Origin: Magnetococcales bacterium
GTDB lineage: Bacteria > Pseudomonadota > Magnetococcia > Magnetococcales > Magnetaquicoccaceae
Length of the DNA: 64,000 bases
Reading direction: 5' to 3'
Assembly: GCA_011089965.1 (NCBI GenBank)
Contig: JAANAU010000015.1
Span: 1-64,000 of the forward strand
The notes under the pieces are model-generated. The model was not told where the DNA came from. It did no database searches and was given only the letters and a program-made list of their open reading frames with translations. This document shows, piece after piece, positions 44,042-52,957 of this stretch (the first letter of the stretch is position 1; each line of letters opens with the position of its first letter). The position numbers and the translations under genes are program-made.

Positions 44042-45435
44042 ACAGACGCATGTGGATGCCATGGGGATGGATGGTCGTGGTTTGGGTGGTTTGGAATCTG
44101 TGGCTGCCCCCTGTTGCTGTAGCCAAAGAAAGCGACAAGGTACGGAGGTTTGTCACTGCCAACGGTATTCAGGTTTTTCTGATTGAAAATCATGTCAATC
44201 CCATGATCGAAATGCGTCTGCTGGTTGCTGGCGGCGGCAGTCACGACCCGGCGGGTCGCGAAGGGGTGGCGGCATTGACAGCCTGGATGTTCAACGAAGG
44301 GGGCGGCGAGCTGGATTCGGTCGCATTTCAGGAACGGTTGCACTATTACGGGATCGCCCTGGCAGCCAACGCTGGTCAGGATACCCTGGAAATCAGTATG
44401 ACCACTCTGAGTGAACACCTGGATGAAGCCTGGAGTCGTCTGGGGGATGCCATGCTGCGACCCCGTTTTTCCAGTGCCGATTTTGAACGGGGTATCCATG
44501 AACGGGTGGCGGATCTGATCAAGAGTGAAGAGGAGCCATCTTTTCAGGCCATGCGTGCGCTGAATCCAATGATCTATGGGGATCACCCGTACGCCCGTCC
44601 CGTCAATGGCACCTTGGAAAGTGTCAAACGGATCGAACTGGATGATATCCGGCGACACCACACGGCAGCTTTTCGTGCACCCGGCATGGTGATCGCTGTG
44701 GCGGGTGATGTGGATCTGGAACGACTCAAAGGGTTGGTCGAGAAGCATCTCTCTGGCCTGGAGAGCAAGCCCGGTCCTTTCAAGTCGCCTGTTGAGGCCA
44801 GAGTGGGAGCCAAAGGGGGCCAAAAACATATTGAGATGGATCTGCCCCAGACCACGGTAAAAATGGGCGTGGTGGCCATTCATCGGGAAGATCCCGATTT
44901 CTACGCCCTGACCGTCATGAATCAGATTCTGGGTGGGAGTGGTTTCACCAGTCGTTTGACCCGGGTGCTGCGCGAAGAGCGCGGCTTGACCTATGGGGTG
45001 TACTCCTATTTTTCACCCTTGATGGGGCGCGGGCCATTATTGATCAGCACTCAGACCAAAAATGAATCGGCTGAAGAGGCGATCAAACTGATCCGCAACG
45101 AATTGACGCGCATGCTGGACGAGGATGTAAGCGCGGATGAGTTGCGCGATATCCAGAGGTATTTGACTGGCTCGTTTCCTTTGCAACTGGATGGATTGGA
45201 CAAGCTGGCAGATACCTGGTGCCGGATTGGATTTTATCGACGTGGTCTGGATTATCTGGATTTATGGCCGGAGCGCATCCGCGCCGTCACCCATGAGGAT
45301 GTCCGGCGCGTGGCTTGGCGGTTTTTAGTGTTGGAGCGGATGCATACGGTTACGGTTGGAAAACGCCAGAGCGGCGTGGCCGCCAGGGACGACGGTACTC
45401 CGCCAAAAACTGGCTCATCTCCTCCGAGTCGCTGA
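44038..45435 (+). CDS. M16 peptidase-like, non-catalytic partner
   Basis: A 465-residue protein with a hydrophobic signal region (1-31, ending VAVAK). At the place of HXXEH it reads GVAALTAWMFNEGG, so the zinc site is lost. The C-terminal domain keeps the R/Y-type substrate motif (LREERGLTYGVYSYF). This is the known division of labour in paired bacterial M16 proteins. The start overlaps the catalytic subunit stop (ATGA). The last 24 residues are low-complexity and overlap an antisense zinc-ribbon gene. Confidence 0.92.
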   Translation: MNRRMWMPWGWMVVVWVVWNLWLPPVAVAKESDKVRRFVTANGIQVFLIENHVNPMIEMRLLVAGGGSHDPAGREGVAALTAWMFNEGGGELDSVAFQERLHYYGIALAANAGQDTLEISMTTLSEHLDEAWSRLGDAMLRPRFSSADFERGIHERVADLIKSEEEPSFQAMRALNPMIYGDHPYARPVNGTLESVKRIELDDIRRHHTAAFRAPGMVIAVAGDVDLERLKGLVEKHLSGLESKPGPFKSPVEARVGAKGGQKHIEMDLPQTTVKMGVVAIHREDPDFYALTVMNQILGGSGFTSRLTRVLREERGLTYGVYSYFSPLMGRGPLLISTQTKNESAEEAIKLIRNELTRMLDEDVSADELRDIQRYLTGSFPLQLDGLDKLADTWCRIGFYRRGLDYLDLWPERIRAVTHEDVRRVAWRFLVLERMHTVTVGKRQSGVAARDDGTPPKTGSSPPSR

Positions 45436-45658
45436 CCATTTGCCGATAGGTGGCCGAGCCGCAATTGCGGCAGATGGTGCCGCTGCGCGCCCATCGTTGG
45501 TAATCAGTGCCTTTGCTGCCGGTGCAGCGGTCACTGCCACAGCGTACTTCACCGCACCCTGCACAGCGAAAAATATGCATGGGATGGCTGCCGCAGACCG
45601 GACATTCAATCAGATGTTGCAGGAAGGGGGATTGGTTTTTGGTGATCAGCGTTTTCAT
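45350..45658 (-). CDS. Small zinc-ribbon protein
   Basis: A 102-residue protein with clustered cysteines: CPVC, CAGCGEVRC, a further Cys in DRCTG, and CRNC. This pattern is typical of zinc-ribbon proteins that bind nucleic acid or protein. A GGGA sequence precedes the ATG at 45658. Its 3' end overlaps the 3' end of the M16 partner by 86 bases on the other strand. The Cys spacing makes chance unlikely, but the function is unknown. Confidence 0.6.
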   Translation of the reverse strand: MKTLITKNQSPFLQHLIECPVCGSHPMHIFRCAGCGEVRCGSDRCTGSKGTDYQRWARSGTICRNCGSATYRQMVSDSEEMSQFLAEYRRPWRPRRSGVFQP

Positions 45659-45754
45659 GGTACGATTCCCGTGAGCAGTCATGGGGAGTCCGTCAATAGC
45701 ATGACGGACTCTGTGGTCTTCAGGAACCGCATTAGGGAAAAACGTGCCAGAATG

Positions 45755-46480
45755 TCAGCGTCGCCACTCCTCGACCCACATGGCCGTGGCTCCGGCGACA
45801 GCAGCGGGCATGACCAGAAAATTGACCACCGGGATCAGCGTCATCACCAGCGTGGCGGCACCGAATCCAATGGAGAGCAGTCGTTTCTCCCGCAGATTGG
45901 CCAGGATCTCCTTGTCGTACAGATTGTTGTTGCCCATGGGGAAATCGGTGTATTGGAAAGCGTTCATCCAACAGGAGAAGAGGGTCCACAAAAAGGGTGC
46001 CGCAACATTGGCAACCGGGACCACAAACAGCAACAGCAATGGAATCGCCCTGGCCAGATAATAGAATATTTTTTGGATTTCGCTGCGTATCGTGGGAAAC
46101 AGCGTCTCCATGAACGAGGTGGTCTGTGGGGCAGGAGCGCCGGTCAGATGGATTTCAATCTGTTGGGCAAGCAGCGCATTGAACGGTGCCCCAATCAGAT
46201 TGGCCAGTGAACCCAGGGTCGAAAAGAGCAGCGTGCCTGCCGAAAGAAACAGGAGTGGAATCAAAATCCACTCCATCCATTGCAACCAGCCAGGCAACTG
46301 GGAGTTGAGCCATTCGGACCAAACCAGCACATAATGGGCCGCAATCCAGGTGCCGGTGGCAAACAGCAGCGTACCGATCAGAACAGGGGCAATGATAAAA
46401 TTGCGCAGTCCTGGATTGGTCAATAATTTCAGTCCGGTGAACAAATAGCCAGCGCCACGCAACAGGGAGGGTTGTTTCAT
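45755..46480 (-). CDS. cysZ: CysZ/EI24-like membrane protein
   Basis: A 241-residue integral membrane protein of the CysZ (EI24, DUF540) family, which in E. coli transports sulfate for cysteine synthesis. Signatures are GAGYLFTGLKLLTNPGLRNF at the start, NLIGAPFNALLAQQ, and NAFQYTDFPMGNNN, with several helices. AGGAG precedes the ATG at 46480; an upstream in-frame extension to 46558 is unlikely. No sulfate-assimilation gene lies nearby, so the substrate is inferred from the family. Confidence 0.85.
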   Translation of the reverse strand: MKQPSLLRGAGYLFTGLKLLTNPGLRNFIIAPVLIGTLLFATGTWIAAHYVLVWSEWLNSQLPGWLQWMEWILIPLLFLSAGTLLFSTLGSLANLIGAPFNALLAQQIEIHLTGAPAPQTTSFMETLFPTIRSEIQKIFYYLARAIPLLLLFVVPVANVAAPFLWTLFSCWMNAFQYTDFPMGNNNLYDKEILANLREKRLLSIGFGAATLVMTLIPVVNFLVMPAAVAGATAMWVEEWRR

Positions 46481-46626
46481 ACGGTCAAAACTCCTGCACG
46501 AATGAAGGGAGGGTGTAGTTGGAATGGGTGCTTTCGCATGTTTGCCGCAGGCACGCAAGGAATGGATCGTAGCTCACATAAAAAAACGGTCCGCTCTTTG
46601 CTTTATCGATAATCAGGGGAGACGCG

Positions 46627-46653
46627 ATGAACAGCAAGGTTAAAACTTGTTGA
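46627..46653 (+). other. Possible 8-residue leader peptide
   Basis: GGGGAGA followed by CGCG and ATG starts an 8-codon frame (MNSKVKTC) that stops at 46651-46653, 47 bases before the next gene. A second 8-codon frame (from 46674) ends right before that gene. It may be a translational leader or chance. Confidence 0.25.
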
Positions 46654-46700
46654 GATTCATTTTCGTCTGCAAGATGATTTACCTTTGGGAGATGCTTTAG

Positions 46701-47087
46701 ATGCCGTTAGGAAAAACGTCGCACTGTTGGAGTTGCGGGGCCATGCTGCCGGCAAATGGATTTGGCCGGTCGGACACCTGCTCTGGATGCATGAAGGATA
46801 CGCGCGTCTGTTTGAACTGCCGTTTTCATGATGCGGGCAGCTACAACGAGTGCCGGGAGAGTGTCGCCGAACGGATTGTGGACAAGGAAAAGTCCAATTT
46901 CTGTGATCATTTCATGTCCAAGGGCGCCATGCCCCGCAATGAGAACCATCGGATGGGCGGACGCAGCAATGGCAGTGGCAAAGGCAATGCCAATGGCACC
47001 ACCAGTGGCAAATCGCGCAATGCAGAAGGTGGTACAGCCAATAGCGCGGCCTGGGCAGCAGCAGAGGCGTTGTTCAAACGGAATTGA
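46701..47087 (+). CDS. Conserved small Cys-rich (zinc-binding) protein
   Basis: A 128-residue protein. The N-terminal half has CWSCG, CSGC and VCLNCRFHD, followed by YNECRE and the ending NFCDHF, a Cys pattern that suggests one or two zinc sites. The C-terminal half is Gly/Asn/Ser-rich and ends in an Ala-rich helix. I recall similar short proteins from other proteobacteria, but no function. The RtcB start lies about 50 bases downstream, so the two are probably co-transcribed. Confidence 0.75.
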   Translation: MPLGKTSHCWSCGAMLPANGFGRSDTCSGCMKDTRVCLNCRFHDAGSYNECRESVAERIVDKEKSNFCDHFMSKGAMPRNENHRMGGRSNGSGKGNANGTTSGKSRNAEGGTANSAAWAAAEALFKRN

Positions 47088-47140
47088 TGCCTGTGCTGAT
47101 ACCGGAATGCAGAAACGGATCAGCAGACCAGGAGGATCTC

Positions 47141-48364
47141 ATGCCAGTCAAAGAGAGTCTGGACGGTACACGTGTGCCGGTCAAGATATTCACCGACGAG
47201 GTGGATGATCTCTCGCGCCGCCAATTATCGAATGTCGCCAACTTGCCGTTTGTGTTTCATCATGTAGCCGCCATGCCGGATGTGCATGCCGGGATGGGGG
47301 CCACGATTGGATCGGTGATACCGACGCTTGGGGCACTGATTCCGGCAGCCGTGGGTGTGGATATCGGTTGTGGCATGTGTGCCGCGCGTTTGACTCTCTC
47401 TGCCCGGGATCTGGAAGGGCGCGACGATGCGCTGCGTCAGGCTGTTGAAAAGGCTGTGCCCCACGGTCGGACGGATGATGGCGGTCCCAGGGATCGGGGA
47501 GCCTGGTCGGAGGTTCCGAACACGATTGGAGCGTGGTGGGAGCGAAACGGATTGCAGCACAAACTGCCTGGGTTGCTCGCACGTCACCCCAAACTGCTGC
47601 ATGCCCGGACCAATACCGAGCGTCATCTGGGCACTCTCGGAACCGGAAACCATTTTATCGAACTGCGCATCGATGAACAGGAGCGGGTTTGGATCCTGAT
47701 TCATTCCGGTTCGCGCGGCATTGGCAACCGGATTGGCACCTATTTCATTCAGCGTGCCAAGGATCAGATGGGCCGGGAGTTGCGCACGTTACCGGATCCG
47801 GATCTGGCTTTTTTTCGGGAGGGAACCCTGGATTTCACCGATTATCTCCAGGCTGCCGAATGGGCGCAGGGGTATGCCAAGGCCAACCGGGAGTTCATGC
47901 TGAAAGCGGTGCTGGAGGCTGTGCGCGCCGTCATGCCAGTGGCGGTTGAGCAGGTGGGGGAGGGGATCGACTGTCATCACAACTACGTGGTACAAGAGCG
48001 TCATTTCGGTACCGAGGTGTGGATCACGCGCAAGGGAGCGATCCGTGCCCGTTCCGGGGATTGGGGAATCATTCCTGGTTCCATGGGGACGCTTTCGTAT
48101 ATTGTGCGGGGCAAGGGCAATCGGGAGTCGTTTCACTCCTGCGCCCATGGAGCGGGACGGCGCATGGGGCGGCAAGAGGCGCTGCGACGTTTCACGATTC
48201 AGGATCTGGCTGCCCAGACCGTCGGCGTCTGTGGTCCCAAGGACCGGTCGGTGTTGGATGAAATTCCGGGTGCATACAAGGATATCGATGTGGTCATGGC
48301 CCATCAGCACGACCTGGCGGAACCGGTGCATACCCTGCGCCATGCGGTTTGTGTCAAGGGGTGA
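47141..48364 (+). CDS. rtcB: RNA-splicing ligase RtcB
   Basis: A 407-residue protein that joins 2',3'-cyclic phosphate (or 3'-phosphate) and 5'-hydroxyl RNA ends with GTP and manganese. It has MPDVHAGMGATIG, AAVGVDIGCGM (metal-binding Cys), GTGNHFIE, HSGSRGIGN and the guanylylated His in SCAHGAGR. A perfect AGGAGG precedes the ATG at 47141. The usual sigma-54 regulator RtcR and the cyclase RtcA are not adjacent. The cca gene begins 6 bases after the stop, so an RNA-repair operon is likely. Confidence 0.96.
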   Translation: MPVKESLDGTRVPVKIFTDEVDDLSRRQLSNVANLPFVFHHVAAMPDVHAGMGATIGSVIPTLGALIPAAVGVDIGCGMCAARLTLSARDLEGRDDALRQAVEKAVPHGRTDDGGPRDRGAWSEVPNTIGAWWERNGLQHKLPGLLARHPKLLHARTNTERHLGTLGTGNHFIELRIDEQERVWILIHSGSRGIGNRIGTYFIQRAKDQMGRELRTLPDPDLAFFREGTLDFTDYLQAAEWAQGYAKANREFMLKAVLEAVRAVMPVAVEQVGEGIDCHHNYVVQERHFGTEVWITRKGAIRARSGDWGIIPGSMGTLSYIVRGKGNRESFHSCAHGAGRRMGRQEALRRFTIQDLAAQTVGVCGPKDRSVLDEIPGAYKDIDVVMAHQHDLAEPVHTLRHAVCVKG

Positions 48365-48370
48365 TCCCAA

Positions 48371-49633
48371 ATGACGGCCCGGTCTGTCGATCTGACCGGT
48401 TTGACCCACTATCGGGTTGGCGGATGCGTCCGGGATGCCCTGTTGGGTATACCGATTGGGGAGCGTGATTGGGTGGTGCTGGGTGTCAGCCCGGCAGAGA
48501 TGATCGCACGTGGATTTCGTCAGATCGGAGCCGCATTTCCCGTCTTTCTGCACCCCCTGACGGGTGAGGAGTACGCCCTGGCGCGCACGGAACGCAAGTC
48601 CGGACGTGGGTATCACGGGTTTGCTGTCGATTTCTCTCCCCATGTGACCTTGCAGGAGGATCTGTACCGCCGCGATCTCACGATCAATGCCATGGCCATG
48701 GATGCCGGGGATCGACTCATCGATCCGTTTGGGGGGCAACAGGATTTGAAACGCCGCGTGTTGCGGCATGTCTCTGATGCCTTTGCCGACGATCCCTTGC
48801 GGGTGTTGCGGGTGGCACGGTTCCAGGCCCGTTTTGCCGGATTGGGATTTGAGGTGGATCCGGAAACCTTGCACCAGATGGTCAAGATTGTGGCCTCTGG
48901 GGAGCTTTCGACACTGGCAGCGGAACGGGTATGGCGCGAGTGTGTGAAAGCGTTGGAGAGCCAGGCTCCTGCCGAATTTTTTCGACTTCTGGATCGTTGT
49001 GGTGCATTGGCTGTCTGGTTTCCGGAGTTGACTGCACTGAAAGGAAAGAGCCATGACCCGGAGTATCATCCCGAAGGGGATGCCTTTGCCCATGTATTGT
49101 GGACCTTGGAGCGGGCAGCCCGTTTGACCCATGATCCGGTCATACGTTTTGCCGCCTTGACGCATGATCTGGGCAAGGGGTTGACCCCGGATGCCGAGTT
49201 GCCGCGCCATCACGGCCATGACGTCAATGGGGTGGCGGTCGTGGCGCACATGTGTACCCGCCTGCGCACGGCCAAACCCTATCAGGAATTGGCCTCGAAG
49301 GTGGTCGAACACCATATGCGCTGCCATCGGGTGCTGGAGATGCGTCCCGGTACGGTAGTCAAACTGCTGGAAAAACTGGACGCTTTGCGTCAACCGGAAA
49401 AACTGGATGCTTTCCTGTTGGCCTGTGCAGCGGACAGCAGAGAAGGTGCCGCTTTGGGGGTCTATCCGGCTGGAGAGTTCTTGCGCAAGGCACTACAGGT
49501 ATGCCGGTCTGTCGATGTCAAACCCCTGGTGGCAGCGGGTTTGACAGGGGAGCGGTTGGGTCAAGCGTTGCGTCAGACCCGGATCCGCCGACTGAAAGAG
49601 TGTTTGTGGATTCAGGCACGATCTGGTTCATAA
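48371..49633 (+). CDS. cca: CCA tRNA nucleotidyltransferase with HD domain
   Basis: A 420-residue class II enzyme that adds or repairs the CCA end of tRNA. It shows YRVGGCVRDALLG, ERDWVVLG (catalytic aspartate region), RRDLTINAMAMD and DDPLRVLRVARFQARF. A C-terminal HD phosphohydrolase domain has THDLGKG and VEHHMRCHR, as in E. coli Cca. It lies directly behind rtcB. Confidence 0.96.
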   Translation: MTARSVDLTGLTHYRVGGCVRDALLGIPIGERDWVVLGVSPAEMIARGFRQIGAAFPVFLHPLTGEEYALARTERKSGRGYHGFAVDFSPHVTLQEDLYRRDLTINAMAMDAGDRLIDPFGGQQDLKRRVLRHVSDAFADDPLRVLRVARFQARFAGLGFEVDPETLHQMVKIVASGELSTLAAERVWRECVKALESQAPAEFFRLLDRCGALAVWFPELTALKGKSHDPEYHPEGDAFAHVLWTLERAARLTHDPVIRFAALTHDLGKGLTPDAELPRHHGHDVNGVAVVAHMCTRLRTAKPYQELASKVVEHHMRCHRVLEMRPGTVVKLLEKLDALRQPEKLDAFLLACAADSREGAALGVYPAGEFLRKALQVCRSVDVKPLVAAGLTGERLGQALRQTRIRRLKECLWIQARSGS

Positions 49634-49655
49634 CCCATACAAGGGAATGACATAC

Positions 49656-50150
49656 ATGTTGATTCAGGCCTTGATGAAGGATATTCCATTCTTTTGGGAC
49701 TTCACGGAAGAGGAACGTCATGCATTGGTCTCCCGGAACAGCTTTTTCAGCAACCATCAGGATGGGGAGCATATTGTTACGGAAGGAGATGAAGATGATG
49801 CCTTGTTTGTCCTGTTGAAGGGGGAAGCCAAAGTGGTGCGCACAAGTCAGCCGGAACGTATTCTGGCCATGCTGGCTCCGGGAGCCGTGATCGGGGAGAT
49901 CTCCTTTCTGACCAAGCGGAAACGGACTACCAACGTCATTGCCTTTGGCGAGGCCACGGTGTTTCGCATCGATGCCTACAGTATGAATCGGGAACGTCTT
50001 GATCCGGGTTTGCAGACCAAGATCAAAAACCAGTTGATCGAGTTGTTGGTCTCCCGACTGGAAGAGTGCAACAAGAATCTGTTGGCCCAAAAAGAGGCGA
50101 ATGTGACCCTTACCAAGGCGTTGCGTGAACAGGTCATGGGAGAACGGTAG
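49656..50150 (+). CDS. Cyclic nucleotide-binding domain protein
   Basis: A 164-residue protein with one cNMP-binding domain (about 15-120; EGDEDDALFVLLKGEAKVV, MLAPGAVIGEISFLTKRKRTTNV) and a C-terminal helical tail (about 130-164). There is no DNA-binding domain, so it is not a CRP-type regulator; it probably acts through partner binding. I prefer the ATG at 49656 because AAGGGA is 9 bases upstream; 49647 is too close to it. It follows cca by 22 bases. Confidence 0.88.
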   Translation: MLIQALMKDIPFFWDFTEEERHALVSRNSFFSNHQDGEHIVTEGDEDDALFVLLKGEAKVVRTSQPERILAMLAPGAVIGEISFLTKRKRTTNVIAFGEATVFRIDAYSMNRERLDPGLQTKIKNQLIELLVSRLEECNKNLLAQKEANVTLTKALREQVMGER

Positions 50151-50167
50151 GCTTCAAGAGCAAGGCC

Positions 50168-50196
50168 TTGATCATTGGGAAGTCAAGTGATATTCT
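50168..50196 (+). promoter_or_regulatory. Candidate sigma-70 promoter of tpx
   Basis: TTGATC (50168-50173) and TATTCT (50191-50196) are 17 bases apart. The predicted start near 50203 leaves a leader of about 48 bases before tpx. Confidence 0.5.
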
Positions 50197-50250
50197 GAAA
50201 TGGAGTTTTGACCCTTTCCCCATGAATCTTTGCGATTGGAGTTGCATAGC

Positions 50251-50751
50251 ATGTCACAAATCACCCTCAAGGGCAATCCGATCAACACCTGTGGTGCTTT
50301 GCCAGCCGTCGGTTCCGCTGCCCCCGATTTTTGTCTGACCAGCGTGGATCTGGCCGATGTGAGTCTGGCCAGTTTTGCAGGCAAGCGTATTGTGTTGAAC
50401 ATCTTTCCCAGCATCGACACCCCGGTGTGTGCCGCTTCGGTGCGGCGTTTCAATGTGGACGCATCCCGTTTGGACAATACGGTGATTCTGTGTGTTTCAT
50501 TGGATCTGCCTTTTGCCCACAAGCGGTTTTGCGGGGCTGAGGGGCTGGAAAAGGTCCATTCGGTCAGCGAACTGCGGGCGCGTGGTTTTGGCGAGGCCTA
50601 TGGGGTGCGCATCATCGATGGACCTCTGGCAGGTCTGTTGGCACGCGCAGTAGTGGTAATCGATGCCGCAGGCCAGGTGATCTATACCCAGCAGGTTCCA
50701 GAGATCGTTGAAGAGCCGAATTACGACGCCGTATTGGCTGCTTTGGCATAA
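50251..50751 (+). CDS. tpx: Thiol peroxidase Tpx
   Basis: A 166-residue atypical 2-Cys peroxiredoxin. Peroxidatic Cys60 is in PSIDTPVC, and the resolving Cys94 is in RFCGAEGLE, the same spacing as in E. coli Tpx. It reduces organic and hydrogen peroxides using thioredoxin. The ATG at 50251 has GGAG 9 bases upstream; the frame extends to 50230 without support. It probably has its own promoter. Confidence 0.95.
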   Translation: MSQITLKGNPINTCGALPAVGSAAPDFCLTSVDLADVSLASFAGKRIVLNIFPSIDTPVCAASVRRFNVDASRLDNTVILCVSLDLPFAHKRFCGAEGLEKVHSVSELRARGFGEAYGVRIIDGPLAGLLARAVVVIDAAGQVIYTQQVPEIVEEPNYDAVLAALA

Positions 50752-50761
50752 AACATCCCCC

Positions 50762-50842
50762 TGAAGGGCAGGTTGCGTCCTGGTCACTCTGTCGGTTGGA
50801 GCAGGACGTGTAGCATAGATGGCCGGACGCAACTCCCCTTCA
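50762..50842. repeat. Long inverted repeat between convergent tpx and polyferredoxin genes
   Basis: TGAAGGGCAGGTTGCGTCC (50762-50780) pairs with GGACGCAACTCCCCTTCA (50825-50842): 17 base pairs with one mismatch and one bulge, around a 44-base loop. Inside, GTCCTG and CAGGAC allow an alternative shorter stem. There is no strong T-run. It may be a bidirectional terminator, an RNA element or the relic of a small mobile repeat. Confidence 0.7.
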
Positions 50843-50883
50843 CGCCAGTTCCTCATGGTTTGTCTCGTGTGTATCCTTTGTGC

Positions 50884-52824
50884 CTAGAAACGCATCACCA
50901 TTTCATGGGACAACAGCCAGAAGTTGAAACCGCTCACCAGCAAGGCAAACAACAGAATCGGCACCAATCCTTTGCCCTGTAATGAAGCACCGCTGGCCAA
51001 AAGACCCACCCCGCGATAGCGGATGATACGCACCGACAACCAGAAACCGATCAGCATCAAACCGCTTTGGGTGGCAAACAGATACTCTTCCGGGACAAAC
51101 GTCTGCATCATCTGGGCGTGACGGTCTGCGGCGCTCATGGCCTGCACGCCGACACCGAATGGATTGAGGATCAATGCGGTCAGATCCCCTCCTTCCCGAA
51201 ACAGGTGTTCCATGTTATGGGCCAGATGATAGACAAAAGCCAGCGGCAGGGCGCTGAAGGCCAGACCGAGAAACAACCGTCCAAAACGGGTTCCGGCAGG
51301 AATCACTTTCAGGGTGGCCGCAATGGCCAAGGCATAGAACAGGATGGGAACCACAAAACCAGCCATCATCAGAATGGAAAAGCTGACGATCAACTGACCT
51401 GATTCGCCAATGAGTTTGGCGACACCAAAGATCCACTCATTCCAGAAGGACATCATGGTGACGCCGTGGAAACTGGTGATGCCCAGCAAAAAGAGCATGA
51501 ACCAGGAGGTGTCCCACAAAGGTCTGGCTTGAGACCCGGCCTCGCTGCCCATGGGGCGCAGACGCCAGGAGACGTTTTTGTGGGGGCAGGAGAGTACGCA
51601 GTTGCCACAGGAGATGCAGTAGGTGTTTTGCGAAAAGCGTCCGACTGTCAGATGGGTGGGGCAGGGTTCGATCTCCGCCGAGCCGTTATAGCACTCCATG
51701 GTTTTGCATGAGGTACAGATCGATTCCACCTGGGGACGAATTTCGATGGGTGCAATACGCGAGTAGCACCCCATGGTACGTCCGACCGGACAGAAGTAGC
51801 GGCAGAAAGCTTTGCGTTCGAACAGGATCAGGGAGATCAGGGACAGAAAGACCATCACCAGGGCCAACTGGGCCGTCAGATGGGGGATGGCGGTCACGCC
51901 GATGCCCAACTCCAGCCAGGTCAGGCCCATGAACAGCACCAGAGCCGGATAGACATTGCGCAGCCAGACCGGCACCTTGAGATTCAACCCGGGATGGGGC
52001 AGACGACGTTTCCACAACCGCCAGCGTACCAGCCACGAGGCCATGGTATCCCAGGGGCAGATGGCGCACCAAGCCGATCCGATCAGAAAAACCGAGACCA
52101 CCACAATGGGCCACCAGTAGTTCCAGACAAAAACCGTGGCCAGGTTGCGTTCCGGACTGGAGCTGCCGAACAGACCGGCAATGACCACCAGCAAGAAAAA
52201 TGCAACGGAGATGACCTTGAGTACCACCAAAGGCAAATAGGAGCTGTTCAGAAAACGCACCAGTATGCCAATCAACGGAATGTTGGCCATATTGTAGGTT
52301 TTTTGGGCTGTCAGTTCCGGTGGACGGCGATAGAGAGTCCAGAGGGTGATCAGCAGCATCAGTCCAATTGTCGGAAAGATCCAACGGGTCGGCAGGCCGG
52401 GATGGGTCATGGTATGATTGCTGCCGCCCTGTTCGCCGTGCTGGGCATGGGCGCTGTGATCGTCACCGAGGGTGGGTGCGGCATGGACATGACCGGCTGG
52501 TTCGGCAGGTTGCGGGGCATTGGCCTGGTGATCGTGGTGTCCATCATGCGTTGCGGCTGCCGGGGCAGGAGGCGGGGCATGGGAGCCGTGATCATGAGAT
52601 TGGGCAGCGGTCGGGGCCGGATGGTCATGCGCCGTGACTGCCGGAGCGGCATGGTCGTGGTGCGATGTCTCTGGGGCGGGAGGTGGCTGTGAGGCTGAAC
52701 CAGAATGGTGGTGTTCTCCAGCAGGAGGTTGCAGGGTTTCTGTACTCCAGGCCAAGGATACCCAGGAGATGCACAGCGCGATGAGCAGAAATCGCATGCT
52801 GCGCAGACATAAGTCGCCACGCAT
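50884..52824 (-). CDS. His-rich NapH/NosR-like membrane polyferredoxin
   Basis: A 646-residue protein. A signal sequence (1-27) is followed by a periplasmic region (about 28-145) rich in His, Pro and Ala with about 22 histidines in SHHDH, HDHGSH and DGHHDH clusters, a likely metal-binding segment. The membrane part has CAICPWD and FCRYFCPVGRTMGCY, as in NapH/NosR/CcoG-type proteins. A cytoplasmic ferredoxin part has CTSCKTMEC and CISCGNCVLSCP for 4Fe-4S clusters. More helices complete the C-terminus. It probably moves electrons through the inner membrane, perhaps for metal reduction or handling. GAGGAAC precedes the ATG at 52824. Confidence 0.88.
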   Translation of the reverse strand: MRGDLCLRSMRFLLIALCISWVSLAWSTETLQPPAGEHHHSGSASQPPPAPETSHHDHAAPAVTAHDHPAPTAAQSHDHGSHAPPPAPAAATHDGHHDHQANAPQPAEPAGHVHAAPTLGDDHSAHAQHGEQGGSNHTMTHPGLPTRWIFPTIGLMLLITLWTLYRRPPELTAQKTYNMANIPLIGILVRFLNSSYLPLVVLKVISVAFFLLVVIAGLFGSSSPERNLATVFVWNYWWPIVVVSVFLIGSAWCAICPWDTMASWLVRWRLWKRRLPHPGLNLKVPVWLRNVYPALVLFMGLTWLELGIGVTAIPHLTAQLALVMVFLSLISLILFERKAFCRYFCPVGRTMGCYSRIAPIEIRPQVESICTSCKTMECYNGSAEIEPCPTHLTVGRFSQNTYCISCGNCVLSCPHKNVSWRLRPMGSEAGSQARPLWDTSWFMLFLLGITSFHGVTMMSFWNEWIFGVAKLIGESGQLIVSFSILMMAGFVVPILFYALAIAATLKVIPAGTRFGRLFLGLAFSALPLAFVYHLAHNMEHLFREGGDLTALILNPFGVGVQAMSAADRHAQMMQTFVPEEYLFATQSGLMLIGFWLSVRIIRYRGVGLLASGASLQGKGLVPILLFALLVSGFNFWLLSHEMVMRF

Positions 52825-52891
52825 CGTTATTGTTCCTCTTCCTTGAATTTGGAAAAACCGTGTTCTGATTGCCCCCCGCAGTTCCTGTGGT

Positions 52892-52920
52892 AGCATACGG
52901 GTATCAGGGAGATATGGCAA
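52892..52920 (-). promoter_or_regulatory. Candidate sigma-70 promoter of the polyferredoxin gene
   Basis: On the minus strand a -35 TTGCCA (52915-52920) and a -10 TATGCT (52892-52897) are 17 bases apart, about 70 bases before the start at 52824. Confidence 0.45.
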
Positions 52921-52957
52921 GCAGGTTGACAGGCATCGGATATTTATTGAAAATTTG

